The notes under the pieces are model-generated. The model did no database searches. It saw nothing but the letters and a program-made list of their open reading frames with translations, and was not told the DNA's origin. Below, one piece after another: positions 32,367-40,907 of a DNA stretch of 64,000 nucleotides. The translations under genes were made by a program, and so were the position numbers. Within the stretch, counting starts at the first letter, position 1, and each line of letters begins with the position of its first letter. The stretch is from Achromobacter piechaudii NBRC 102461 (lineage in GTDB: Bacteria > Pseudomonadota > Gammaproteobacteria > Burkholderiales > Burkholderiaceae_B), in the NCBI RefSeq assembly GCF_001571245.1, contig NZ_BCTK01000007.1, forward strand, positions 372,001-436,000, in the 5' to 3' direction.

Positions 32367-33572
32367 TTAGGACTTGTTCAGCGGGCAGGCGGCCTGGGGC
32401 TTGGGGAACACGTCTTCGCCCTTGAGCACCGACTTCACGTTGTAGTAGTCCCACGGAGCCTTGGACTCTGCGGGCGTCTTCACCTGCAAGAGCAGCATGT
32501 CGTGCACCAATGCGCCGTCGGCGCGCAGGTGGCCATTACGGATGACGGCATCGTTGATCGTCATCTCGCGCAGCTTGGCCATCACGGCGGGCGCCTCGTC
32601 GGTGCCGGCGGCCTCGATTGCCTTCAGGTAGGACAGGGTGGCGGAATACACGCCGGCCTGCGAGGCCGTGGGCATCTTCTTGGCCTTCTCGAAGAACTTC
32701 TTGGCCCACGCGCGCGAGGCGTCGTCGTAGTCCCAATAGAACGCTTCGGTCAGGTACATGCCCTGCGCCTTGGGCAGGCCCATGCTGTGCACGTCCGAGA
32801 TGTACGTGAGCAGCGGCGCCACGATCTGCTTCTTGTTGATGCCGAATTCATTTGCCTGCTTGACGGCATTGACGGTGTCGTTGCCGGCGTTGGCCAGCGC
32901 GATGACGTCGGCTTTCGATGCCTGGGCCTTCAGCAGGAACGATGAAAAGTCATTGCCCGGGAACGGGTGGCGCGATACGCCCACGACCGTGCCGCCGTTT
33001 TCCTTGATGACTTCCGTGGCGTCTTTTTCCAGCGAGTGGCCGAAGGTGTAGTCGGCGGTGATGAAGTACCAGGTCTTCTTGCCTTCCTGCACCAGCGCAC
33101 GCGCGGTGCCAGCGGCCAGCGCGTAGGTGTTGGTGGTCCATTGCGCATTCAGCGGCGAACATTTTTCGCCCAGGATGGCGGTGGACAGGCCGGCCGACGG
33201 CATCGTCACGCGGTTCTTCTGCTTGGCGATTTCCATCACGGCCAGCGCGGTGGAGGCAGTGGGAAAGTCGGTGATCATGTCGACCTTGCCCTGGTCAAAC
33301 CATTCACGCGCCAGGTTGGCGGCCACGTCGGGTTTGTTCTGGTGGTCCGCCGCGACCACTTCCACGGGCTTGCCCAGCACTTTGTTGCCCATCTCTTCGG
33401 CGGCCAGGCGGGCGGCAATCACCGAGCCGTTGCCGGCCAGGTCGGAATACACGCCCGACAGGTCGGTCAGTACGCCGACCTTGACGACATCGTCGCTGAT
33501 CTTGGCCTGGGCTTGGGCGGCGCCGGCGACACCCAGGGTAAGCAACGCTGCTGCGATTCGGTTCAATTTCAT
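32367..33572 (-). CDS. HAAT periplasmic substrate-binding protein
   Basis: A 401-residue binding protein with a cleavable signal peptide ending AGAAQAQA (ATG at 33572). Two Peripla_BP_6 lobes follow: VKVGVLTDLSGVYSDLAGNG, AADHQNKPDVAANLAREW, TWYFITADYTFGHSLEKD and KANADVIALANAG-like ASKADVIALANAGNDTV. The pocket motif SGVYSD and TTNTYALA suggest an amino acid or small aromatic acid ligand, but family members vary widely, so the substrate is left open. Two cysteines (KCSPLN and AACPLN) are visible. It is the fourth gene of the operon, between livF and livH. Confidence 0.92.
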   Translation of the reverse strand: MKLNRIAAALLTLGVAGAAQAQAKISDDVVKVGVLTDLSGVYSDLAGNGSVIAARLAAEEMGNKVLGKPVEVVAADHQNKPDVAANLAREWFDQGKVDMITDFPTASTALAVMEIAKQKNRVTMPSAGLSTAILGEKCSPLNAQWTTNTYALAAGTARALVQEGKKTWYFITADYTFGHSLEKDATEVIKENGGTVVGVSRHPFPGNDFSSFLLKAQASKADVIALANAGNDTVNAVKQANEFGINKKQIVAPLLTYISDVHSMGLPKAQGMYLTEAFYWDYDDASRAWAKKFFEKAKKMPTASQAGVYSATLSYLKAIEAAGTDEAPAVMAKLREMTINDAVIRNGHLRADGALVHDMLLLQVKTPAESKAPWDYYNVKSVLKGEDVFPKPQAACPLNKS

Positions 33573-33628
33573 CTGACTACGCTCCGTGTAGGAAGGGCAC
33601 TGCGGTCGGAAGGAATGCGGCGGAAATT

Positions 33629-34363
33629 TCAAATGCCGAGCAAGGTGTTCAGCTTGTCCTGCGAGTGCTGGACCTCGGCGCGGTCGATGACGGCAACCAC
33701 CTGGCCGTGCTCGATGACGTAATGGCGGTCAGCCAGGTGCTGGGCGAAGCGGAAGTTCTGCTCGACCAGCACGGTGGTGTAGCCGCGCTCTTTCAGTTGC
33801 CGGATCACGCGGCCGAGCGACTGCACGATCACAGGCGCCAGACCCTCGGTGATTTCGTCCAGCAACAGCAAGCGGGCGCCGGTGCGCAGGATGCGCGCCA
33901 TCGCCAGCATCTGCTGTTCGCCGCCTGACAGGCGCGTGCCGGGACTCTGCGCGCGCTCTTTCAGGTTGGGGAACATCGTGTAGATCTCCTCTACCGACAT
34001 GCCTTGCGGCCCCACCGAGGGCAGCAGCATGAGGTTTTCCTCCGCCGTCAGCGACGCGTAGATGCCGCGTTCTTCAGGGCAATAACCGATGCCCCGCCGC
34101 GCGATCTTGTGAGTGGGCATGCCCACCGTTTCTTGCCCTTGCACCTTGATGGAGCCGCTGCGGCGTCCCACCAGGCCCAGGATGGATTTCAGCGTCGAGC
34201 TGCGGCCCGCGCCATTGCGACCCAGCAAGGTCACGCATTCGCCGGGCTTCACGTCCAGGTCGATGCCATGCAGGATGTGCGATTCGCCATACCAGGCGTG
34301 CAGATTGCGGATCTCGAGCATGTTCTCGCCGCCGCTGGAAGCGCTGGCCACGGTCTTATTCAT
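33629..34363 (-). CDS. livF: HAAT ABC transporter ATPase, LivF-like, with Arg in Walker A
   Basis: A 244-residue ATP-binding subunit. The usual GxxGxGKS/T Walker A reads GRNGAGRSS, with arginine (codon CGC) where lysine is expected. Everything else is intact: the signature LSGGEQQ, Walker B LLLLDEITEG and the switch VEQNF. I recall Arg variants in some Burkholderiales LivF-like proteins, and LivG in this operon has a normal Walker A, so the ATPase dimer could still be active. The start overlaps livG's stop by eight bases. C-terminal IEHGQVVAV is the LivF pattern. Confidence 0.92.
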   Translation of the reverse strand: MNKTVASASSGGENMLEIRNLHAWYGESHILHGIDLDVKPGECVTLLGRNGAGRSSTLKSILGLVGRRSGSIKVQGQETVGMPTHKIARRGIGYCPEERGIYASLTAEENLMLLPSVGPQGMSVEEIYTMFPNLKERAQSPGTRLSGGEQQMLAMARILRTGARLLLLDEITEGLAPVIVQSLGRVIRQLKERGYTTVLVEQNFRFAQHLADRHYVIEHGQVVAVIDRAEVQHSQDKLNTLLGI

Positions 34364-35111
34364 CGTCGGCTCCCATGTAGGCCTCGCGTACTGCCGGGTT
34401 CAAGGACACGGTCGCGTAGGGGCCTTCGGCCAGGATCTCGCCGCGTTGCAGGACGGTGATGGTGTCGGAAATGTCCGCCACCACTTTCATGTTGTGTTCG
34501 ACCATCAGGATGGTGCGGCCAGCCGACACCTGCTTGATCAGATGCTTGATGCGGTCCACATCTTCGTGGCCCATGCCTTGCGTGGGTTCGTCCAGAAGCA
34601 GCAGCTCGGGCTCCAGCGCCAGCGTGGTGGCGATTTCCAACGTGCGCTTGCGGCCATAAGGCAGGTCGCCAGCAGCGACGTCGAGGTGCGTGCGCAGGCC
34701 CACCTGATCCAGCAATTCCTCGACGCGGTGATGCAGGCTCTCCAGCGTGCGTTCCGATCGCCAGAAGCAATAGTCAACGCCCAGCTTGCGTTGCAGGGCG
34801 ACGCGCACGTTCTCGCGCACCGACAGTTGCGGGAATACAGCGGATATCTGAAATGAACGCACGATGCCACGCCGCGCGGTCTGAGCCGGGCGCTCGGCCG
34901 TGATGTCCACGCCGTCGTACAGGATCTCGCCGCGCGTGGGGATGTGGAACTTCGTGAGCAGATTGAAGAACGTCGTCTTGCCCGCGCCGTTCGGGCCGAT
35001 CAGCGCGTGGATGGCGCCGCGCCGCACGCTCAGGTCGACGTTGTTGACCGCCACGAAGCCCCGGAATTCCTTGGTCAGGCCACGGGTCTGAAGGATGATG
35101 TCGCTTTGCAT
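34356..35111 (-). CDS. livG: HAAT ABC transporter ATPase, LivG-like
   Basis: A 251-residue ATPase with a normal Walker A (GPNGAGKTT), the FQISAVFPQLSVREN Q-loop, a LivG-type signature LPYGRKRTLEIA (instead of LSGGQ), Walker B LLLLDEPTQGM and switch VEHNM. The ATG at 35111 is taken because the frame upstream is unlike ATPases. It lies 76 bases after the DapA-like gene on the same strand and overlaps livF by eight bases, so all are one operon. Confidence 0.95.
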   Translation of the reverse strand: MQSDIILQTRGLTKEFRGFVAVNNVDLSVRRGAIHALIGPNGAGKTTFFNLLTKFHIPTRGEILYDGVDITAERPAQTARRGIVRSFQISAVFPQLSVRENVRVALQRKLGVDYCFWRSERTLESLHHRVEELLDQVGLRTHLDVAAGDLPYGRKRTLEIATTLALEPELLLLDEPTQGMGHEDVDRIKHLIKQVSAGRTILMVEHNMKVVADISDTITVLQRGEILAEGPYATVSLNPAVREAYMGADDE

Positions 35112-35187
35112 GGTGTCCGAAGGGCGTGCGTGGAGGCGGCCCCGGACGCCGCGCGGCATTCCGGGGATCGTGCGGCGCGTGGCCGTC

Positions 35188-36099
35188 TTAGGTCGATTGG
35201 TACGCTTTGGGGCGCTTGGCGATGGCGGCCTGGATGATGGCGGTGCAGCGTTCGCGTTCCGCGCCGACCAGCGGCAGGCGCGGCCTGCGTACGTGCTCGT
35301 TGCCGACGCCGGCCAGGGTCTCGGCCAGTTTGATGTTCTGCACCAGCTTGGTGGAGACATCCAGGTGCAGCAGCGGCGTGAACCACTGGTACAGCGCCAG
35401 CGCTTCGTCCCACTTGCCGGCCTGCATCAGGTCGTACAGCGCCACGGTTTCACGCGGGAACGCCGTGACCAGACCCGCCAGCAGCCCATCGGCGCCCAGC
35501 GCCAGCGCTTCGAACGACAGGTCGTCCACGCCGATGAACAACTGGTAGCGCGTGCCCAGCGCGTTGCGCAGGTCGGTCAGGCGTCGGATGTCGTCGCTGC
35601 TTTCCTTGATGGCGACCAGCCACGGGCAATCGGCCAGTTCGACCATGTGCTCGGGTTTCAGATCGACCCGGTACGCGACGGGGTTGTTGTAGATCATGCA
35701 GGGCTTCTGCGCGGCTTCGGCCATGGTGCGGATGCTTTGCATCGCTTCGCGCGCGTCCGCTACGTAGATCAGCGAGGGCATCAGCATGAAGCCATCCACG
35801 CCCAGTTCGACTGCGGCCTTGATGAAACGCAGCGCCTCGCGGGTGCTGGTCTCGGACACGTTGGCCAGCACCGGGATACGGCCCGCGCTGACTTCGACGG
35901 CGCACTTTGTGACGGCCAGTTTTTCTTCAAGGGTGAGGGTGCTGGCTTCGCCCAGCGAACCGCAGGTGACCAGGCCATGGACCCCGTTGTCGATCAGGAA
36001 GCCGAAATGCTTGCGCATCGCTTCGAAGTCTAGGCTTTCGTCGTCGTGGAACTTGCTGGTGACGGCAGGATATACGCCCTGCCAACGCACGTTATTCAA
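35188..36099 (-). CDS. DapA-family aldolase/lyase heading the HAAT operon
   Basis: A 303-residue member of the dihydrodipicolinate synthase / N-acetylneuraminate lyase family, TIM-barrel aldolases that form a Schiff base. The catalytic lysine is K165 in VAIKESSDD and the conserved tyrosine Y137 in YNNPVAYRV. The GTTGE-type loop reads GSLGEAS (residues 47-53), as in non-DapA branches. The position at the head of an amino-acid-type importer operon with an FCD regulator suggests a catabolic enzyme. One possibility is the deaminase of 4-hydroxyproline degradation, but I cannot distinguish it from other keto-acid lyases. A true DapA function is less likely in this context. Confidence 0.88.
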   Translation of the reverse strand: MNNVRWQGVYPAVTSKFHDDESLDFEAMRKHFGFLIDNGVHGLVTCGSLGEASTLTLEEKLAVTKCAVEVSAGRIPVLANVSETSTREALRFIKAAVELGVDGFMLMPSLIYVADAREAMQSIRTMAEAAQKPCMIYNNPVAYRVDLKPEHMVELADCPWLVAIKESSDDIRRLTDLRNALGTRYQLFIGVDDLSFEALALGADGLLAGLVTAFPRETVALYDLMQAGKWDEALALYQWFTPLLHLDVSTKLVQNIKLAETLAGVGNEHVRRPRLPLVGAERERCTAIIQAAIAKRPKAYQST

Positions 36100-36156
36100 C
36101 TGGCTTCTCCTGAAGATGCCGTCGCTTCAAGGGAGCGGCGAACAGGAGCAAAGTCT

Positions 36157-36186
36157 AATATTCGTTAAATATATTTAGTAGATATT
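36157..36186. promoter_or_regulatory. 30-bp AT-rich dyad upstream of the DapA-HAAT operon
   Basis: TAAATATATTTA (36166-36177) is a perfect 12-mer palindrome and AATAT / ATATT (36157-36161, 36182-36186) form outer arms with the same centre. It lies 58-87 bases before the DapA-like ATG in a very AT-rich stretch of a GC-rich genome, and should contain the operon promoter and an operator, perhaps for the FCD regulator. Confidence 0.55.
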
Positions 36187-36276
36187 TTTATATGGGAGTT
36201 TCCCGAGAGCGGGTTTTCCCGGCGAATCCGTTTGGGCGGCAAGGTGTGGCGGCGACGCGCTCAGGCAAGCGGCGCG

Positions 36277-37164
36277 TCAGCCTGCTTTGCGAGAGTAGGC
36301 GCGGGTTGCGTCCTGCATGAAGGTTTTGACGGCCGCGTCGTATTGCGGGCCGCTGCGGAAGGCGCCCGAGTGCGACGCGCCTTCGATCTTGACCAGCCGT
36401 TTGAGCTCGGGCGCGACGTTGCGTGCGGCGGCGAACAGTTCGTCGCTCATGGTGTGCGGCACGACGCGGTCGGCGGTGCCGTGCATGAAAAGCATCGGCG
36501 TGTGCAGGCGAGCCAGCTTGTCCACCGAATCGAAGGGTTGCGTCACCAGCAAGCCCGCGCCCGGCACCTTGCCCCAGCGCAGCGTGCCCAGCATCGCGCC
36601 GATGCTGGTGAAGCTGGACTCCACGATCAGGCCGGCAAAATCTGGCTGTTCGGGCCGGGCCGCCAGGTCGATGGCGATGGCGCCGCCCAGGCTATGGCCG
36701 TAGATGAAGCGGCGTGCGGGGTCGGGTTGCAGTCGGGCAAGCTCGTTCAAACCGGCCATGGCGTCTTCCAGCGCGCTTTCTTCCGAGGGCAAACGCGGGG
36801 TCGATGCGCCAAAACCGCGATAGTCGATGGCCAGCACCGAATAGCCCATGCGCGTCCAGCCGTCGATACGGAAGGCGCTGCCGTTAAGGTTCCAGCGCGC
36901 GCCGTGCAGGTAGAGCACGGTGGGCGCGCCGGCCTTCGGGCTTTGCCAATACCAGGTGCGTATCTTGTCGCCGTTGGCCAGTTTCAGGTCGTAGACCTCG
37001 GTGCCGGCGGCGGGTTCGCGCCACCACGTCTGCGGTTCGGACTGCGGCGCGAAGATCGTTTGCCGCTGCCAGGAATCCAGCTGCGAGCAGCCCACCACGC
37101 TGGCGGCGGCCAGCAGGGCGGCGATGAACAGACGGCGGGGAGAAAATCGGGGCAGGGCGGGCAT
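36277..37164 (-). CDS. alpha/beta-hydrolase lipoprotein
   Basis: A 295-residue serine hydrolase, exported as a lipoprotein (lipobox VVGC, cysteine 26). The fold motifs are HGARWNLNGS (oxyanion region), the nucleophile elbow GHSLGG with a catalytic Ser, the Asp in HGTADRVVP and the His in GASHSG. It resembles YfhR/ABHD13-like hydrolases, whose substrates are mostly unknown, possibly acyl esters in the envelope. The ATG at 37164 is preferred because the signal peptide starts there; the frame is open back to 37209. It stands alone. Confidence 0.85.
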   Translation of the reverse strand: MPALPRFSPRRLFIAALLAAASVVGCSQLDSWQRQTIFAPQSEPQTWWREPAAGTEVYDLKLANGDKIRTWYWQSPKAGAPTVLYLHGARWNLNGSAFRIDGWTRMGYSVLAIDYRGFGASTPRLPSEESALEDAMAGLNELARLQPDPARRFIYGHSLGGAIAIDLAARPEQPDFAGLIVESSFTSIGAMLGTLRWGKVPGAGLLVTQPFDSVDKLARLHTPMLFMHGTADRVVPHTMSDELFAAARNVAPELKRLVKIEGASHSGAFRSGPQYDAAVKTFMQDATRAYSRKAG

Positions 37165-37263
37165 GAAAAATATGACCGGGGTCGGGCCGGTGGGTTCCGC
37201 CGTCAGCATACTCCCCGACGCGCGCCCCGCGTCAACGTGCGGTGCCGAGCGCGGGGGCGAGCG

Positions 37264-37908
37264 TCAATGCAGCAGGTCGAGCGCCACCGGATACAGCGAC
37301 GCCACAAGCAGCAGCGCCATGCCCACATTGAAAGCGCGTACCGCCCAGGGCTTGTGCAGCACGCGGCGCAGCGCCGTGCCAAACGTGACCCACACACCAA
37401 TGCTGGGCAGGTTGACCACGCCGCACACGATGGTGGCGATGACCAGGTTGGCGAAGAACCCGTTCTGCGGGGTATAGGTCGCCACGACGCCCACCGCCAT
37501 GACCCAGGCCTTGGGATTGACCCACTGAAACGCGGCGGCCTGCAAGAACGTGAAGGGTTTGCCACGCGCCTCGCCATCTTCCATATCGCCTGAATTGGCG
37601 ATCTTCCACGCGAGATAAAGCAGATAGGCGGCGCCGGCGTACTTCAGCACGGTATAGAGTCCCGGCACCTGCTGAAACACCGAGCCCAGGCCGACGCCCA
37701 CCAGGAAGATCATCAAGGTGAAGCCCAGGTTCACGCCCAGCAGGTGCGGCAGGCTGCGGCGAAATCCGAAGTTCAGGCCGGACGAAGCCAGCATTACGTT
37801 GTTGGGCCCCGGCGTGATCGAGCTGACCAGCGCGAACAGGGCCAGCGGGCCCAGCAGCGACGCGGACGCCAGGGGCACGTCGGCCCAATTGGTCGGGAAC
37901 AGATTCAT
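37264..37908 (-). CDS. LysE/RhtB-family amino acid exporter
   Basis: A 214-residue exporter with six helices and the LysE-family signature SSITPGPNNVMLASSGLNFGFRRSLPHLLGV near residue 30; the second conserved segment is YAGAAYLLYLAWKI. The family exports amino acids and related compounds. The start ATG at 37908 overlaps the EamA stop by four bases (ATGA), so the two exporters are co-translated. Both are divergent from a MocR-type regulator with an operator-like repeat between them, which fits controlled export of a small amino compound. Confidence 0.92.
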   Translation of the reverse strand: MNLFPTNWADVPLASASLLGPLALFALVSSITPGPNNVMLASSGLNFGFRRSLPHLLGVNLGFTLMIFLVGVGLGSVFQQVPGLYTVLKYAGAAYLLYLAWKIANSGDMEDGEARGKPFTFLQAAAFQWVNPKAWVMAVGVVATYTPQNGFFANLVIATIVCGVVNLPSIGVWVTFGTALRRVLHKPWAVRAFNVGMALLLVASLYPVALDLLH

Positions 37909-38825
37909 TTTTTGGTCCTCACGATGGCACGGCGTCCGCCGGCGATAACGGCGATCACGGCCAAGGCGAACACGAATGTCGACGCCTCCACCGCTTCGCC
38001 AAACAACAATGCGGCCGCCACGACAGTCAGGAACGGTTGCAACAACTGCACTTGGCCGACTCGGGCAATGCCGCCCACGGCCAGGCCGCGATACCAGGCG
38101 AAGAATCCAAGAAACATAGATCCGAACGCCAGATACGCACAAGCAGATACGACGGTGGCGCTGGGCCAATGCGCCTGCACGGCCATCCATCCCACCGGCG
38201 CGGCCACCACGGGTGCGCTGATCGCCAAGGCCCAGCAGATCGTGCGCGAGCCGCCCAACGTACGCGCCGCGCGTCCGCCTTCCGCGTAACCCATGCCGCC
38301 CAATACGACGGCCAGCAGCAGCCACAGATAGCCGGTGCTCAAGGTGCCGTTGCCCTGGCGCAGCGCAAAGGCCGTTACCAGTACCGCGCCAGCCACGGCC
38401 CATGCCCAAAAGCTGGCGGAGGGCCGCTCGCCGCTGCGCAGCGCGGCGAATGCGGCAGTGGACAGCGGCAGCAAGCCGTTGAAGACGGCGCCCTGCGCCG
38501 ACGGCACGGTTTGCATCGCCAGGGACGAAGCCAGCGGCCAACCGACCACAATGCCCAGCGCGGCAAGAATGACTCCCGGCCATTCCTGGCGGTTCGGACG
38601 CCGGCTGCGCGTTACGACGAGCAGGACCACGGCCGGCACCGCAGCCACCAATGCCCGCCCCAGCCCCACCAGCAGCGGCGCCAGTTCAGCCACCGCGAGA
38701 TGCGTCATGGGCAGCGTCAGTGAAAAGACCAGTACGCCCAGGAAGCCATACCCGTAGCCCTCCCAGACAGGGGGCGGCGCGGCGGGCGCCGTCTGGGCGG
38801 AAGGGTAGAGCGCGGAGCGGGACAT
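37905..38825 (-). CDS. EamA/DMT-family exporter (RhaT-like)
   Basis: A 306-residue membrane protein with ten helices in two EamA repeats. The first repeat ends around EWPGVILAALGIVVGWPLAS and the second around VVAAALLFGEAVEASTF, which is the typical EamA glutamate region. The protein begins with a short Ala/Pro-rich cytoplasmic tail. Its 5' end faces the MocR regulator at 38974. The LysE gene starts within its stop. The substrate is unknown. Confidence 0.9.
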   Translation of the reverse strand: MSRSALYPSAQTAPAAPPPVWEGYGYGFLGVLVFSLTLPMTHLAVAELAPLLVGLGRALVAAVPAVVLLVVTRSRRPNRQEWPGVILAALGIVVGWPLASSLAMQTVPSAQGAVFNGLLPLSTAAFAALRSGERPSASFWAWAVAGAVLVTAFALRQGNGTLSTGYLWLLLAVVLGGMGYAEGGRAARTLGGSRTICWALAISAPVVAAPVGWMAVQAHWPSATVVSACAYLAFGSMFLGFFAWYRGLAVGGIARVGQVQLLQPFLTVVAAALLFGEAVEASTFVFALAVIAVIAGGRRAIVRTKK

Positions 38826-38914
38826 GAGAGGTGCCAGAGAGATGCTGAAAGGCTGGGACGGGTGGAAGACCTGTTGCGGCCACGCCGTATTGCTGTCACT
38901 CTACGCATAGTTAT

Positions 38915-38932
38915 CGGTACAGTACCGGTACA
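38915..38932. promoter_or_regulatory. CGGTACA direct repeat / GTACCGGTAC palindrome, MocR-type operator
   Basis: CGGTACA occurs at 38915-38921 and 38926-38932, one helical turn apart (11 bases). The sequence is also covered by two palindromes, GGTACAGTACC and GTACCGGTAC. It lies between the EamA gene (38825) and the regulator ATG (38974), the place where MocR-type regulators bind. Confidence 0.6.
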
Positions 38933-38973
38933 CTTTGGCAGATCACTTTAATCACTGGCCTGGTCAAATCCCC

Positions 38974-40434
38974 ATGACAGTTGCTCCTCCCCCCGCTTCT
39001 TCGCTGCCTTGGCTGCCCGTCCGGCAGGCCGACGCCTCCTTGGTTACGCAGTTGGCCGACGGTTTGGCCCGGCGCATTGACGAACAAGGGCTGCGCCCGG
39101 GCACGCGACTGCCTTCCATCCGCAAGATGGCCGAACAGTCCGGCGTCAGCCGCTTCACCGTGGTCGAGGCTTACGATCGCCTGGTAGCACGCGGGCTGGT
39201 GCAATCGCGGCGTGGCGCGGGCTTTTTCGTGCGTGCCCGCAGTGGCCCCCTGGCAGCGGTGGCTGCCCCACCGGCCGCCTCGCTCGCGCCGCCCGCGCGC
39301 ATCGATATCGCCTGGCTGCTGCGCAGCATGTTCCGCGAAACCAGCTCTCTGGGCATGCCTGGCGGGGCGGGCTTGCTGCCGGCCGACTGGCTCGACCCGG
39401 AAATGGTGGCCGGCGCGGTGCGCGCGGTGGGCCGGTCGGTGCGTGCGAACCTAGTCAGCTACGGGCACCCGCAAGGGTTTGCACCGCTGCGCCAGCAGAT
39501 CGCGGCGTCCTTGCAGAACGATGGCGTGCCCGCCCACCCCGAATTGAACCTGTTGACCACGAACGGCGTCACGCACGGGCTGGACCTGATCGCGCGGCAT
39601 TTCGTCAAGCCGGGCGATACCGTCCTGGTGGAAGACCCCGCGTGGTTCGTCATCTTCGGCAGATTGGCGGCCTTTGGCGCACGGCTGATTGGCGTGCCGC
39701 GCGGGCCGGACGGCCCCGACATCGCCCGGTTGGAGCAGATGGCGGCCGAGCACAAGCCCAAGCTTTTCATCATCAACAGCGCCGTGCACAATCCCACCGG
39801 CCACACGCTGACGGCCGGTGTGGCGTACGACATCCTGCGCATCGCGGAACGGCACGACTTCATGGTGGTGGAAGACGACACCTATGGCGAATTGCACCCC
39901 GGTGGCGCGATGAAGCTGGCCGTGCTCGACAGACTGAACCGAGTCATCCTGGTCAGCGGCTATTCCAAGATGCTGGCCGCCAGCCTGCGCGTGGGCTATG
40001 TCGCGGCCAATTCCGACATCCTGCAAAAACTGGCCGACCTGAAAATGCTGGCGGGCCTGACTTCGCCGGAGCTGGGCGAACGCGTGATCCATCGGGTGCT
40101 GATGGAAGGGCAGTACCGCCGCCACATCGAGCGCGTGCGCGCCCGGGTGGACGAGGCGCGTCAACGCTGCCTGAAAGGCCTGCTGAAGCTGGGCCTGACG
40201 GTGCCGCATGAACCCAACGCGGGCATGTTCGTCTGGGCCGATTGCGGACGCGATAGCGAGGTGCTGGCGCGCGAGGCCGCCGACCAGGGCATGCTGTTGG
40301 CGCCGGGCACGCTTTTCTCGCCTTCGCAGGCGCCGTCAACCATGCTGCGCTTTTCGGTGTCCATCGCCGATGACCGCGGCATCTGGACCCAATTGGAAAA
40401 ACTCTTCGCGCAAAACGGCTCCTACAATCAATAA
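38974..40434 (+). CDS. MocR-type GntR regulator with aminotransferase-like domain
   Basis: A 486-residue PdxR/MocR/TauR-type fusion of a GntR winged helix and a fold type I aminotransferase domain. The DNA-binding part (residues about 20-85) has RLPSIRKMAEQSGVSRFTVVEAYDRL. The aminotransferase part has NSAVHNPTGH, EDDTYGEL and the PLP-binding lysine in SGYSKMLAASLRVGY. It senses PLP or an aminated compound and is predicted to regulate the divergent EamA and LysE genes through the repeat at 38915-38932. The TTG at 38935 would place the start in the operator, so the ATG at 38974 is used. Confidence 0.93.
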   Translation: MTVAPPPASSLPWLPVRQADASLVTQLADGLARRIDEQGLRPGTRLPSIRKMAEQSGVSRFTVVEAYDRLVARGLVQSRRGAGFFVRARSGPLAAVAAPPAASLAPPARIDIAWLLRSMFRETSSLGMPGGAGLLPADWLDPEMVAGAVRAVGRSVRANLVSYGHPQGFAPLRQQIAASLQNDGVPAHPELNLLTTNGVTHGLDLIARHFVKPGDTVLVEDPAWFVIFGRLAAFGARLIGVPRGPDGPDIARLEQMAAEHKPKLFIINSAVHNPTGHTLTAGVAYDILRIAERHDFMVVEDDTYGELHPGGAMKLAVLDRLNRVILVSGYSKMLAASLRVGYVAANSDILQKLADLKMLAGLTSPELGERVIHRVLMEGQYRRHIERVRARVDEARQRCLKGLLKLGLTVPHEPNAGMFVWADCGRDSEVLAREAADQGMLLAPGTLFSPSQAPSTMLRFSVSIADDRGIWTQLEKLFAQNGSYNQ

Positions 40435-40463
40435 TATGCAGCTATCTATCTGAAGGAACCGCC

Positions 40464-40808
40464 ATGTCCGCACCCATCAAGCCCCTGACCGAAAATTTTG
40501 CCGTTGCGCCGCAACTCGGCCCCGACGACATGGCCGATGTCGCCGCCGCCGGCTATAAAAGCGTCATCATCAATCGCCCCGATTTCGAGGGTGGCCCGGA
40601 TCAACCCACCGCCGCCGACGTATCCAAGGCTGCCGAAGCTGCCGGCCTGAAGGTCGAATACCAGCCCGTCGTGGGCAGCGCCATGACCGTGTCTGACGTG
40701 GTGCGCTTCGCCGAATTGCTCAAGACGCTGCCGGCCCCCGTGCTGGCATACTGCCGCACCGGCACGCGCTGCACCAACTTGTACGCCGCATCCCAACAAC
40801 TGGGCTGA
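40464..40808 (+). CDS. TIGR01244/DUF442 sulfurtransferase/phosphatase-like protein
   Basis: A 114-residue protein of the DUF442 family (N-terminal domain of Blh proteins), related to dual-specificity phosphatases. It has IINRPDFEGGPDQP and the late loop YCRTGTRCT, which holds a candidate nucleophile cysteine and arginine like the phosphate loop. The family pairs with sulfide-responsive or biofilm genes in some bacteria, but its role is not established. It lies 29 bases after the MocR gene; the universal stress gene follows 99 bases later behind its own promoter. Confidence 0.88.
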   Translation: MSAPIKPLTENFAVAPQLGPDDMADVAAAGYKSVIINRPDFEGGPDQPTAADVSKAAEAAGLKVEYQPVVGSAMTVSDVVRFAELLKTLPAPVLAYCRTGTRCTNLYAASQQLG

Positions 40809-40816
40809 CGCCCGGC

Positions 40817-40830
40817 TTGACGCGCATCAA
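40817..40830 (+). promoter_or_regulatory. Fnr/Anr-like box TTGAC-N4-ATCAA
   Basis: TTGAC-GCGC-ATCAA deviates from the TTGAT-N4-ATCAA consensus in one base. With TAGCAT at 40872-40877 as -10, the box centre would be near -61, the class I position. A second half-site TTGAT is at 40846-40850. The universal stress gene starts at 40908. Confidence 0.55.
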
Positions 40831-40907
40831 GCCTGCTGGGTTCCCTTGATGTGAACCTGGCGGCTTTCCGGTAGCATAAAGATTCCTCTCAAACAGGAGC
40901 AGGCAAG

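Noticed and set aside
33629-34363. LivF as a pseudogene because of the Walker A change
   Set aside because: Frame, length and all other ATPase motifs are intact and the operon is complete.
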